Below, piece after piece: positions 52,880 through 64,000 of a stretch of DNA of 64,000 nucleotides. Positions within the stretch are counted from its first letter, which is position 1. Every line of letters starts with the position of its first letter. The notes beneath the pieces were generated by a model that ran no database searches, was not told where the DNA came from, and saw only the letters and a program-made list of their open reading frames with translations. The DNA comes from Sva-07 sp963716095 (GTDB lineage Bacteria > Actinomycetota > Acidimicrobiia > Acidimicrobiales > Ilumatobacteraceae): NCBI GenBank assembly GCA_963716095.1, contig CAVQSV010000018.1, forward strand, positions 594,254 to 658,253, read 5' to 3'. The position numbers and the translations under genes are program-made.

Positions 52880-54499
52880 TCAGCCGCCGGACACCTCTTG
52901 GGTCTCGAGCCGGATCCGGAGGTCGACGTTGATCACGCGACCGAGTTCGTCCTCGAGTTCCTCGGCCAGTGCGTCGGCCGAAGGGCTCTCGTCGAGAGGC
53001 GGTCCCGCGAGCACCACCGACACGCTGTCACCGACCACCTCGGTGGAGACGATGGTGTGACCTGGGAACGGCTCCACCCAGTCGCGCGTCACTCGTGCCG
53101 CTGCGTTCTGTTCGAACACGTTCGTGGCAACGCTGGTGCCGTTCAGAACCAGCGCAACGCTGATGATCGCCGCCGCTCCCCCGACGGCAGCCAACGCCGT
53201 CCGCACACGGCGCTGGTTCGCCGTGGCTCTCGAGAGCGGAGCCACTCCGGTGAGCAAGAACACCGCAGCGCCCATGATCAGGATTGCGATCGCATTCGTG
53301 GCGAACAGCAGCAGGGCGCCGTTGCCGGATTCCCAGTCGCCCTGGGAGTAGCTGAGTCCGATCACGGTCAGGGGTGGGACCAACGCGATCGCGACGGCGA
53401 CACCTGGAAGCGAGTTCGAGACGTCGGGCCTCGACCATGCGTAGGCCCCGGCAGCACCGGCCGCGATGGCGATGACGAGGTCGACGATCGTCGGGTTCGA
53501 CCTCGACACGATCTGGCTGTTCGTCATCGTGTCGACGATGGTGAAGTCGGCGATCCCGATCACGAACCCGATACCGATCGCGATCAGAATTCCGACCAGC
53601 GCGATCAGCGACGAACGTGCCAGGCGATTCGGCCACCCCATGGCAAGCGACAGGCCCATGCCCATCAGCGGGGTCATCAGCGGGGCGATGAGCATCGCCC
53701 CGACAACCACTGCGGTCGAGTCGGCGACGACGCCGGTGGCGGCGATGATCGAGGCGAACATCATCAGGGTCATGAAGCGGATGACCTTGGGCTGCGTGCG
53801 ATCGCCCTCGTAGAGCAATTCGCCGTAGAGCCGTTGGCGGTCATCCCCGGCCTTCGGTCGCTCCTCGAACCATTCGGCGATCAGCGCTGAGGTGGTGGCC
53901 TGGGCCAGCTCGTCATCGCGATCCGGGTCGAGGAGCACGGCGATCGACAGGACCTCGACCGCGATCCACACCACCGCTGCGGCCACCGTGAGCGTCGACA
54001 GCAGCGACGACGGGAACGCCGCGACCAGCACACCGATGGCGGTGAGCGAGCACGCGCTGGTGATCTTCCATCCGAAGTCGGGTTGCCGTCGGCGACGAAT
54101 CGACTCGACGAACTTGACGATTCCGGCAACGATCGCCGCCGCACCCAGGAGCCGCCCGAGCGCCACTTCGGTCTCGACCGGCGCAACGGCGAGCAGCGCG
54201 CCGAGCCCGATCGCGGCCAACGACGACGCAATCGTGAGCCACCTCACCGGGCGAACGGTCCGCAGCAACCACAGCGTCATGATCGCCGACGCAATCAGAC
54301 CGATGCCGACGAGGCGCCCGAGGATGACGACCGACCGCTCCGGCCAGAAGACGACCGCCAGTGCGATACCGATCCCGACGAGTCGACGGATCGAACCGGG
54401 CCGCGCCAGGCGTGTCAGATCGAGGCGTGTCCAGTCGTAGCCCGCACGGTCGTCGTCGGAGTCTTCGAGTTCAGATGTGAGCGAGTCGGCGTCCGCCAT
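52880..54499 (-). CDS. HdeD-like/DUF389 membrane protein
   Basis: A 539-residue multi-helix protein. The N-terminal 170 residues form HdeD-like hydrophobic repeats (GIGIALAVVFWPERSVVILG). The C-terminal DUF389 domain has IAATGVVADSTAVVVGAMLI, then APLMTPLMGMGLSLAMGWP, and ALVPPLTVIGLSYSQG. The soluble end has SVSVVLAGPPLDESPSADAL. DUF389 proteins resemble the TIGR00341 family, of unknown transport function. The ATG at 54497-54499 has an aaggggg site. Joining of two membrane families in one chain is noteworthy. Confidence 0.85.
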   Translation of the reverse strand: MADADSLTSELEDSDDDRAGYDWTRLDLTRLARPGSIRRLVGIGIALAVVFWPERSVVILGRLVGIGLIASAIMTLWLLRTVRPVRWLTIASSLAAIGLGALLAVAPVETEVALGRLLGAAAIVAGIVKFVESIRRRRQPDFGWKITSACSLTAIGVLVAAFPSSLLSTLTVAAAVVWIAVEVLSIAVLLDPDRDDELAQATTSALIAEWFEERPKAGDDRQRLYGELLYEGDRTQPKVIRFMTLMMFASIIAATGVVADSTAVVVGAMLIAPLMTPLMGMGLSLAMGWPNRLARSSLIALVGILIAIGIGFVIGIADFTIVDTMTNSQIVSRSNPTIVDLVIAIAAGAAGAYAWSRPDVSNSLPGVAVAIALVPPLTVIGLSYSQGDWESGNGALLLFATNAIAILIMGAAVFLLTGVAPLSRATANQRRVRTALAAVGGAAAIISVALVLNGTSVATNVFEQNAAARVTRDWVEPFPGHTIVSTEVVGDSVSVVLAGPPLDESPSADALAEELEDELGRVINVDLRIRLETQEVSGG

Positions 54500-54642
54500 G
54501 CTGGCCCCCTTGCGCCACATCAGATCGAGCCAAATTCGATCGCCAGCCTAGGCGACGCCGCTGGGGTGCTGGCTGGACCAATGGCTTCGGTGCGGATGCC
54601 ACGAGCTGGACTACTCTGCTGACCAGCCGAGGGAAGCAGCGG

Positions 54643-57600
54643 ATGGCCACGGATGTAGACGACCCGCCGACCGGATTGGGAGCGGACAGCGAACAACTCG
54701 CCGCGTTGACCGCGTTCGTGCCGCGCCTCGCCGTCGAGCTCGGCGGGGGCCGGTGCCGTCGTGGACGAGCGTCGACGGGTCGATGCTGTCGGCCGACATC
54801 TCCGGGTTCACGGCACTGTCGGAGAAGCTCGCCGGCAAGGGCAAGGCGGGCGCCGAGGAGATCACCTCGCTGATCAACACCTGCTTCACGGCGCTGATCG
54901 AGTCCGCGTACAAGTACGGCGGCGAGGTCATCAAGTTCGGCGGTGACGCCCTGCTGATCCTGTTCCGCGGCGACCACCACGAGCGCCGCACGGCCGACGC
55001 CGGTCTGCTGATGCAGCGGGCGCTGCACTCGTCGCCTGCCGCCAAGCGAGCAAACCTGACGATGACGGTCGGCGCTGCGGCCGGGCCCGTTCGACGTGTT
55101 CCTCGTCGGGTCCGGCTACCGAGAGCTGCTGATCACCGGGCCGCGAGCGACCGAGGTGATCCGGTTCGAGGGCGAAGCCGCCAAGGGTGACACGCTCGTC
55201 GATGCCCTGATCGCCGCGCAGCTCCCCGACGACATGAAGCTCCGCGAGGAGCACGGCGGCTGGGTCATCACCGGCTCGACCGGCGACGCCGCACCCGGAC
55301 CGGGTCCCGCGACCTGCGGCGAGCCGACCTCGCTCCGTACGTCCCGCCGCAGTCGTCGAACAGCTGTCGGCGTTCGCCGATCTCGGCGGCGAGCACCGAT
55401 TGGTCACGGTCGGCTTCGCGATGGTCGTCGGCGTCGCCGAGCAACTCGATCGTCTCGGCCCGAACGGCGTCGCCGAGGCGCTCGGCGCACTGGTCGACGA
55501 CGTCGTCGGACGTGCGACACGTTCGGCGTGACCGTGCTCCACACCGACATCGCCCCCGACGGCCTCAAGTTCGTGCTGTGCGCCGGCGCACCCGTGAGCC
55601 CGGGCGACACGACCGATGCGCTGCTGCAGGCAGCGCTCCAGATCGCCGCGTCGACAGTCCGTTCGTGATCCGCCAGGGAGTTCAGGCCGGCCGGGTGTTC
55701 GCCGGGTTCCTCGGCAGCGCACACCGACGCACGTACACCTTGATGGGCGACCCGGTGAACACCGCTGCCCGCATGCTCGGCAAGGCCGAGCGACCGCGAC
55801 ATCGTGGCGGTCGCGATCGGCGGTCGACGACACGCGGACCGTCTTCGAGACGCGAGGTGCTCGAGCCGTTTCTGGTGAAGGGCAAGACCGAGCCGATCAC
55901 CGCCCACAAGGTTCGAGGCGTCACCGGCCACGTTCGTCGTGATTCCGACGGCCACACGCCTCGTCGGTCGCCAGCACGAACTCGACGTCCTCACCCACGC
56001 CATCGGCGAACTCGACACGGTGGTCGAGTTGGCGGCACGGCAGGTGTCGGCAAGTCACGGCTGCTCGACGCCGCGTGGGGTGCCGCTGAGGGACTCACGA
56101 TCTACCAGGGTGCCTGCACGCCGTACGGCGCTGCGTCTCCCTACAGCGTGTTCCGCCCGTTGATGCGCAGCGGCTCGGGGATCCCTGCCGACGCAAGCGC
56201 CGAGCTGACCGGCAACCGGCTGACCGACATCGTCGGCGGAGTACGCCCCCGACCTGGCCCCGATGCTGCCCTTGCTGGCGTTGCCGTTCGGGGCCAAGGT
56301 TCCGTCGACGCCCGAGGTCGACGCGATCGACCCTGAGTTCCGCCGCGATGCGGATCCATCAGGTGGTCGTCGATTTCCTCGATGCCACGTTGAACGGACC
56401 GATCCTCCTCGTCGTCGAGGACGCTCACTGGATCGACGACGCATCAGGAGATCTCGACGAACCACTTGGTGTTCGCCAGCAGCGACCGTCCGTGGGCCGG
56501 CATCATCACTCGCCGGCCCGAGGGTTCGTGGGAGATCCCGCAGACCGAACACGTCGTGAGCCTCGATCTCGAGCCACTCGACGACGAGGCAATCCGACAG
56601 TTGGCGATCGAGGTCAGTACGCGGCCGCTCGCTGACCGGGATCTCGACCTCGTCGCCACCCGAGCACAGGGCAACCCGCTCTTCGCCGTCGAGCTGGCCA
56701 AGGCACTGTCGGAGGCAGGCACCGACGGTGCCGAGCTTCCGGACACGATCGAGCAGATCATCGCCAGTCGTTTCGATCGGCTCGATCCGTCGGCCCGCCG
56801 GTTGATCCGAGTGGCGTCGGTGCTCGGCAACCTGTTCCACGAGGCGATCGTCGAGGTGCGCTGCTGGGTGCGGTCGATCGAACCGCCGACGTCGGCGCGG
56901 CGTTCGCCTCGGCCGAGGCGGCGGGGGCCATCACCCCTCGGCCCGGGTCGCGTTGGGGCTTCATCCACGCGTTGTATCGCGACACCGCCTACGAGGGCCT
57001 CCCGTTCCGGCAACGCCAGCAACTCCACCGTCTCGCCGCCGAGATCATCGAGGAACGAGCAGCCGACAGCCAAGCGGTTGCATCGCTGTTGTCGCTCCAC
57101 TATTCGGCCGCGAGAGCCCACGAGCCTGCATGGCGATACTCGCTGGTCGCCGCTGAAGCTGCCCGCGTCCAGAATGCAACCAGCGAAGCGGCCGCCGCTC
57201 TCGAACGTGCACTCGCATCGGGCCGGTACTGCGACATCGCCCCAACCGAGCGAGCCCGGGTGGCGGAGGAACTCGGCGACTTGTACTACGTCCTCGGTCG
57301 CTTCGACGATGCCGATTTGCTCTATCAGCGGGCAGGGACCGCGTCCTTGCCGGACCCGGTCGCGTCCGCGTTGTCCGGAAACGGGCTGCAAACTTCGAGC
57401 GGCTCGGACAACCGGACCGCGCCATCAGGTGGTACCGGCGGGCGGGCAGGCGGCGAGGCGGGTGCCGGATGGTCCGATCGCTGCAACATGGAGGACCGAA
57501 CGGGCACAGGCAGCGCTCGGCGAAGCCGCCGTTCGCTCACGACAAGGTGACAACGAAGTCGCGCTCAGTGCTCGCACGTTCGGCTCGAGTCGGCACCGGA

Positions 57601-58470
57601 GGGACGCAACGGGTGATCGGGCAACGACCGCACTCTCGCTCGAACGCATCCACCTTGCATTGTTGAGTCTTCGTTTACCCGATGATGAGGAGACGGGCCG
57701 GCGCGCTGCGCAGACCCACGAGGAGGGGGGCGACTTCAGCGGGCTGGCTCGGACCTTGACCAATCTCGGGGTCGAGGCGTACTACGCCGATCGATGGTCG
57801 GAAGCAAACGGCTACTACTCCGATGCGCTTGCGGCCGCGCAACGGGCGGGCGCAGTGGTGCCGGCCGCCACCGCTGCGATCAACAGTGCAGAGGTGCTCA
57901 GCGACCAGGGCGACTGGGACCGCGCACTCGATCTGTTCGACGATGCGATTCGCAACTACCAAGCCGTCGGATACGAGCCGGGTGTGGCTGCGGCTTCGTT
58001 GTTCGCTGCGGTGGCAGCGATCCGCGACGGTCGGCTCGACGAGGCCGCGTCACGCTTCGCTCGCGCCCGCGCCGAGCTGGTCAGGCACGGCATGTCGGAG
58101 TGGATCGACGACCTCGACAGCCGCTGCCTCGAGCTCGATGTCCTCGCGGGCCGGCGGTACCGGCGAAGCGGCCGACGAACTCGTCGAGCGCCTCGGATCC
58201 ACCAGTCCGTTCCGGGTGCGAACCTTGCGAACAGCCGGGCTCGCCCACGAGCAGGCCGGCAACAGTGGCCGCGCCCACGAGTTGCTGCTGCAGTCCTTGG
58301 AAGAGTCATCGCCCGGCTTCGAGCAGGCACTCACCATGCTGGCGCTTGCGGAGGTCGCTCAGCTCGACGATGCCGCGGAACGGCGTCAACGCGCCGGCCG
58401 GATCCTCGAGGAACTCGAAGTCGCCCGCCAGCCGCCGATGCGGCCGTCCGATCTCAGCGTTCGAAGGTGA
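54643..58470 (+). pseudogene. double class III cyclase / AAA ATPase / TPR regulator (many frameshifts)
   Basis: Reading the pieces together gives one protein of about 1275 residues. Cyclase 1 has SADISGFTALSEKLAGKGKA and VIKFGGDALLILFRG. Cyclase 2 has HTDIAPDGLKFVLCAGA and RRTYTLMGDPVNTAARMLGK. Next come LVGRQHELDVLTHAIGEL, a P-loop GTAGVGKSRLLDAAWGA, Walker B ILLVVEDAHWIDD, and a TPR-rich end (AQRAGAVVPAATAAINSAEV). The frame changes at least ten times. Conserved motifs remain intact on both sides, which argues for sequence error or very recent decay. Treat as a broken gene until re-sequenced. Confidence 0.65.
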
Positions 58471-59042
58471 CCAAGATCGATTGGCCGCCTCCGGGAGCGG
58501 AGCTGATCGCCACCGAACCCTCGCCCTCCGACCCCGAGAAGTCGAAGACGGCCACCCTTCTGGGACTCAGCACGCGCTGCTCCGTGTCGAATCCTCGGTC
58601 AGCCAATTCCAGGGAGAAGAAGTCGACGAGATCGTCGAAGTCGAGCTCGCTTCGGCCGCTGAACCCTGCCTCCGCATCCGTCTGAGTGGCAAGTTCGACC
58701 ACGAAGTCGTCGGGGAGCGGAAACACGCTCGGCACCATGTCGGGGACCGTGCCCTCACCGATCTCGACCGAGCCTTCTTCGGTCTCGAACTCCGCAGCCA
58801 CTTCGCCGAGGGGTCCGATCACCTCCGGAGCCTCACCATCGGGAAGGGCAAGGCCGATCCTCCGTGGTCGCAAGCACTCTCGGATCCGTCGTTGCGGGAG
58901 ACGTCTCCGGTCGGTCGACGATCGTTGTTGTTGCTGAGTCCACTTCCAACGAGCTGTCAGGGCCATCGCCCGTGTCACAGCCGGCGACTGCGACGAGCAA
59001 GACACCGCACACCATCACCGACAGAGACCGGCGAAGGGTCAC
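58454..59042 (-). CDS. small lipoprotein coupled to the giant protease gene (frameshifted)
   Basis: The GTG start (59040-59042) overlaps the preceding stop by 4 bp. TLRRSLSVMVCGVLLVAVAG ends in lipobox VAGC. After a Thr-rich linker, the frame shifts near 58850 into GPLGEVAAEFETEEGSVEIG and VPSVFPLPDDFVVELATQTD. The end RVAVFDFSGSEGEGSVAISS reads like a small periplasmic beta domain. Unknown family. The last 17 bp overlap the convergent cyclase gene. Confidence 0.55.
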
Positions 59043-62000
59043 GATCTCACTCGGATGCCACCGAGCAGGACCCGATCGCCTCGATCGTCCTCGACCAGCC
59101 CCTCGTTGGTGTACACGACACCGTTGTCGTACAGCACATCACCGGTGGAGTCGTCCCAGATGGTGATCTGGAAGAAGTCGACCCTGCCGTTGTCGATGCC
59201 CTGCACTCGGAAGCGATAGGACGTGTTGCCGCCCGTCGTGCCCGTGCCCTCGGCCACCGCCAGGGTGTCGTTGACGATCAGGTAGTCGTATTCGGTCGAC
59301 CGGAAGAAGAACTCGCCGACGAGCTTCAGCTTCGTCTTCCCCGATGGAACGTCCGCTCCGTTGCGGTAAGGCTGGAGTTATCCGAAGAAGATGCCGGAGA
59401 CCCGAACCAGGGGCTGCCCGAGTGGGCCTCGGGTCCGGACCGGTCGAAGCCCTTGCCGGACACTCGCCCACGCGTGTCTGGATCGAACACGACCACGAAC
59501 TCGTAGGTCCCCACCGCTTCACCGCCAGCGTCGTCGCGCACCGTGACTTCGATCGAATACACACCCGGCGAGCTGTACACACGGCTGGCGGGAACAATCG
59601 CAGCGAGACTGCTCGTGGGCTCCGAGCCGGGATCGACTGCGATCACCTCGGGGGCGGTTTCATCGCCCCAGTCGACGACAAGCTCGTAGTTGTCGCTGGT
59701 ACCGCTCGGGTCAGCGAAGGAGGTGACGATCTCGACGGGGACATCGATCCGCTGTGGTTCCGTGGGACCGGCGATCGCCTTGATCGTCGGCGCCCCAACG
59801 GTTCGCGCAATGGTGAAGTTCCGGAATTCGGTGGATTCGAGGCCCAGCCGGTCGGTTCCTCGCAACGAGAGCCGGTAGGCGCCCGGTGTCCGTGGGAGCG
59901 TCGACCCGTTGGCGACGGAGCGCACGGGTCCGACCCCATCGACGATGGGGCCCGTGAGTGTCAACGCACACCGCTCGCGTGTGTCGTCCCGACAGATCGC
60001 ATCGAAGCGTGCGGCGTGTCGGCAGGCAGTACGGCACCTTCGACCGGCGTCCTGATCTCGATGTCCGGTGGACCGTCGGTGTCGATCTCGACCTCACCCG
60101 TTGTCGTCTGACCGGTGCTCGTGACCACCCTCCAGGTGTTCCGCCCTGGCTCGTTGATCGTGAACGACGACTCCCCGGAAGCCAGCGCCACAAGCGGTCC
60201 GCCATTGATCGAGTATTCGATCGGTGTTGCGCTGGCGCTCACCCTGATCGAGGCGGATCCGTCGAACACGCCGGGAACCGGGCCGGTCTCCCCGACGACG
60301 TCGACATCGAGGTCGCCGCCGATCGGTGGTGTGACCGGACCACCCGCCGATGCGACATCGCCGAAGTTCTCGGCCTTGTTCGGACCGCGAATCCGACATT
60401 GCCCGCTCCATCGAGTGCCTGGATGACGAACTCGACGTCCGTCGTCTGTCGTTCGAGGGCCAGGATCCCCGACCAGCCGCCGGAGGCGTCAACAAGTGGG
60501 AGCACGCTCCACGTGACGGTTGCCGGACCCGGGGTTCTGGGCGACGAGCGCAACGACGCGTTTCCACGCTCGACTCCAAATCGGACACGGGCACCTCGAT
60601 GTTCAAGATGCCTCCGGCCACCGACGAGGTCGCTGCCGATGGCCGGCGGGGTGAAGTGGTCGAATTCGAGTAGTAGACGCTGATCCGGTGGTCGTCGTCG
60701 AGACGCTGCGTGCTCCGGTTCGGAATACGAACTGACCGGTCGCAACGGACGAGCTGCTGACGCTTCCGGCCGGCGCCGACTGACGTGGTGATATGAGGGG
60801 TCGGGTCCATGCGAGACCACCGTCCCCGACATCCGCCTCGGGCTGACTCGCCGACTGGTCGAGATCGGTGCGGCGATGACGGGGTCGACCCGTTGTCGTA
60901 CACCACGTCATCGACTCGATGATCGCTCCATGTGCGACCCGTTCCAGAAGGCGATGTCCAGAGGGTCGATGTCGGAGACATCGACGACAGACTCGGCTGG
61001 ATCGGCCGCCCGGGGGCGACGATCAGTGAGTCCCTTCCGGCCAATGTGTCCACGAAGAGCGTCCCGCTCGGCGTCTGTTCGGGTTGAGCGAAGTCCGTGT
61101 CGATGTCGACGACCAGCTGTCCGTTCCGGACCTGGTTGTTCGGCGGCTCCGGGAGCGGATCGGCCTCCAGGCCGACACGGTAGAACGGGAGACCATAGAA
61201 GGTGGACTCCATCACCGCCTTTTCGTCGTACACGCTGAAGGTCTGCAGGCCACTCACGTATTCGTTCTTGGCCCAGGCCAACGCCTGGCCGACCGTGCTG
61301 ACGTCGACTGCGGCACCCCGGTCCAGATCGAGCGGAGCGGTCACCTGCTCCGGCGAACAACGCCATCAGCAGTTCGGTGTAGGCGACGGTTTCGGTATCG
61401 CCGTACCCGAATCCGGTATTGCCGACGTACAGCGCCCCTTGCTGACCCAACGTCTCAGCCCAGTCGGTGTTGGTACCTGCGATGGTGACGTCGCTCACCG
61501 AGAGGCCTGAGTGGCAGCCCATCGAGAAGATCAGTGAGTTCAGCAGCGCTCGGTCACCGAGACGGTCGGCGAGTTCTTCGGCAACGTCCTCAGCGATCAG
61601 GTTGTCCTCGAATCCTGGGACCTTGTCACCGATGGCCGGAAGCGCCCGGTAGTGATCGAAGTGAGCGTTGAGGGAGACCGACCGCGTTCGAGCCGGCTGC
61701 TACCAACTTCTCCGCGGCATCCACCCGGTCCCACAGCTCGCCGGTGTCGTCGATTCCGTCGGCGAGGGAGGCATCGACGAGTCCTGGATCTCCGAGACCA
61801 TCGACCAGCGCATCCGCGACTGCTTCGGAACCGTCGACAAGGAAGTCGTAGCCGAGGACGGTTGCCGTATCGATTGCCAGATTCCCGTCGAACTCGACGA
61901 AGGTGTCGAGTGCATCGACGATGTCCTCAGGGGTCTCCACGACCCTGCCGAGCGCAATGTCGGTGACGTACAGGTAGCGGTTGCCCAACGATCGGGCGTC

Positions 62001-64000
62001 AGCGTCTCCATAGGGCTCGTCGGAGAGGATCCGGCTCTCCCAGAAGCTCGACGTGAGGGCGTTGCGACCGTTGCGCTCGGCGTCGGTGTCACCGACGAGG
62101 TCCCCGTCGAACTCGTTGCGGAAGTCGTACTCGTTCGCCACCGTGGTGGAGTCGACGAGGCGCGCCATCGGGATGATCTCATCCCCGCCGAGAATCACGA
62201 CGTGGTCGAGTTGCTCGCGGACGTCGTCGATGATCTCCTCGTTGATCGTCCGCACGACGTTGTTGACGATCTCGGGATCACACGACCCATCGCCGTCCCA
62301 TGCTTCGTATGCGGTTCGTACTGCAGCCGAACCGTCGACGGGCACGACCGCCGGGACAATCGTCGAGTCGTCGGCCAGGAAGCCCGTCAATCCAGCCAGC
62401 GATGTGCTCACGTCACTGCGGGCGGCAGCACCATAGAACTGCTCGGCCCGCGACTCGTTGACGAGGATCAGGGTGTTCACATCCGGTCCGATCGTTGGCA
62501 GGGTCCCGAAATCGGCGCTCGGAAGCACACCGACCGGCTGACAGACCGGAGCATCGTCGGCTTCGGCAACCTGGAGCTGCAACGCCGCCGGACGCAGGTT
62601 GGTGGCACCGTTCGCGCCGTAGACCTGGATGTAGTACGTGCCTGCGGCGAGTCGGCCCGTTGCGAGCCTCCGTTCTCGTCACCGGGTTGGTTGGAGACGG
62701 CGATCAGTTCGAGGTCATCATCGACCTGGTCGAGCCGGCGGAAGTCGTCGAGCGGTTCGGCATCCGCGCCATCGGCATCCGGATCCGTGACTGCGTTCAG
62801 TGGAACATCACCGCTCACTCCGCCGGTCAGCGGCACTCCGCTAGGCCACTCGGATCCGCGTACAGCGCGAGATCGAGATCGGCATCGAGGTTGGACAGCT
62901 CGACGAACAAGCGGTCGTTCTCTTCGAGCACGATGCTGTACACGTCGTTGTCGGTCGACGAGGCGATGTAGGTCAGGTAGACGAAGCCTTCTGCGGCCGG
63001 GGTGACCTGTGGGAAGTCGTTGTTCTCGGAACCTTCGATGATCGACAGTTCCGTCGAGGCCGACTGGACGACGTCGGTGCCGACCGCCCGCGCAGTGCTG
63101 GTCAGCGAGGCAACGCCGAGCCGTAGCCCGAGGGTCACGTCGAACTCGATCGCATATGGCACACCGGGCGTTGCGGTAACGGTCCAGGTCGAGTGCTTCC
63201 TGACACGGTCGGTTCCAGGGGCGTCTCGATCCTTGGTCCCATGACATCTGGGTCCTCGATCACTTACGCACCGTGCCGGGCCGGAGCGAAGCTCCGCCGG
63301 GAGCGCCGCTCGGACCTCGACCAACTGCGGGCCGTCTCCCGTAGCTGTGGACCCGCGCCACGAATGACGTTGTAGGACTGATCCCATCGGGGAGCGTTGC
63401 AGCGGCGACATCTGGGAAGTCGACGCCGCCCAGCGACAGCGATCCCGGATCGACGAGTGCCAGGAGCAAGTCGCCGAGGGTGTAGTTGGCGAGTTCGGCG
63501 TCGAGGGCATCGAGCAGCGGGCCGAGGTTTCCGCCCGCTTGAGCCAGCACGTCACCGAGCGTCAGCTGGCCGAGCTGATCGGCCGTGAGATCACCGAGCA
63601 CGGCCGTTCCGAAATCGATTTGGTCCAGATCGATCACGCCGGCGTCGACGAAGGTCTGCACGGTGATGAAGCCGAGTACCGGTTCGATGTCGGCCAGCGT
63701 GAGTTCGGCGGTGGCACCGTCGAGGAGATCGCCGAGCGTGACGTCGCCGAGCGAGTCGAGATCGCCGAGCGTGGTCGCTTCGCTCGCGATACCGGCACGC
63801 AGGTCCTCCTCCAGCTGAGGGAAGGGTTGTCCGGTGGCCGGATCGACGATTGCGCCGACGAGGTCGCCAAAAGTCACGGTTGCCAGCGCCGCACCGAGAT
63901 CGCCCAGCGTCACGCCGCCGAGCAGGTCGAGCGGAAGCTCACCGAGCTGGAGATCATCGAAACCCTCGAGGTCGGCGAGGGTCAGCCCCTCCACCGCAAG
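59039..64000 (-). pseudogene. giant secreted C25 (gingipain)-like protease with repeats and PKD domain, 5' truncated (many frameshifts)
   Basis: The 5' end lies beyond the window. In reading order: an LTLGDLxxL repeat region (63994-63400, with units such as VTLGDLLDGATAELTLADIE), a pre-peptidase-like segment (about 63200-62830), and a caspase-fold protease. The last has VVILGGDEIIPMARLVDSTT, then LNAHFDHYRALPAIGDK (putative His) and SLIFSMGCHSGLSVSDVTIA (putative Cys) about 45 residues later. The sequence continues with an Ig-like segment (about 60270-59960), a PKD domain (YELVVDWGDETAPEVIAVDP, VYSSPGVYSIEVTVRDDAGG) and a C-terminal VLYDNGVVYTNEGLVEDDRG. Frame changes are numerous (61350-60700 worst). 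Confidence 0.62.

Noticed and set aside
54643..58470. Several separate small genes in the cyclase region
   Set aside because: Adjacent pieces line up as consecutive parts of one family architecture, so they are better read as one damaged gene.

Overview
This is a GC-rich, densely packed actinobacterial chromosome segment. Supporting signs are two coenzyme-F420-type luciferase-like oxidoreductases, an Rpf-type peptidoglycan lysozyme, two SARP/AfsR-type regulators, a group 3b NADP-linked [NiFe]-hydrogenase, FGly-type sulfatase chemistry and a C25-like surface protease with PKD modules. My best inference is an Acidimicrobiia/Ilumatobacter-like bacterium. There is no rRNA or marker gene to prove this. 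I saw no tRNA, transposase, phage gene or CRISPR array.

Layout. 1-4.8 kb: RDD protein end, MDR oxidoreductase, SulP anion transporter, F420-type oxidoreductase, enoyl-CoA hydratase. 4.8-7.3 kb: SOUL haem protein and a folate operon, folB-folK plus a very divergent dihydropteroate-synthase-like gene. 7.3-10 kb: lipoprotein, secreted protein, universal stress protein, DoxX-like protein. 10.1-14.8 kb: ackA-pta, an esterase, a dual-specificity phosphatase. 14.9-21.5 kb: a hydrogenase locus. A plus-strand hypC, EamA transporter and conserved-unknown gene converge on a minus-strand operon of beta, gamma, delta and alpha subunits and maturation protease. 21.6-26.3 kb: Tat-exported PhoD phosphatase, then a riboflavin operon (FMN riboswitch, small ORF, ribE, ribBA, ribH). 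26.4-32.8 kb: Rpf-like muralytic protein, NTF2-fold protein, DUF4185-like lipoprotein, acyl-CoA dehydrogenases. 32.9-45 kb: two tail-to-tail SARP/NB-ARC/TPR regulators, a VOC protein and an NTF2-fold lipoprotein that each carry a SARP-box-like promoter, a second DUF4185-like paralogue, a sulfatase and a sulfotransferase-like protein. 45-52.9 kb: F420-type oxidoreductase, two-component system, animal-type haem peroxidase, secreted protein, dienelactone hydrolase, 3-hydroxyisobutyrate-dehydrogenase-like protein. 52.9-64 kb: HdeD-DUF389 membrane protein, a double-cyclase/AAA/TPR protein, and a giant secreted C25-like protease with its coupled lipoprotein.

Two window-wide patterns matter to a user. 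First, many genes are interrupted by one-base shifts after which the expected protein continues in another frame. Breakage is worst in 54.6-63.4 kb. These look mostly like sequence errors, so I give whole-gene spans and list the shift points. Second, intergenic spaces hold short spaced palindromes: five copies of an exactly 40-bp element at 45-51 kb, a different family at 7.3, 10.1 and 27.4 kb, and single elements at 16.9 and 26.3 kb.

The most original regulatory observation is a pair of 11-bp-spaced heptamer repeats, each 9 nt upstream of a -10-like hexamer, next to a SARP gene. This suggests a SARP-controlled extracytoplasmic gene set that includes the VOC and NTF2-lipoprotein genes.
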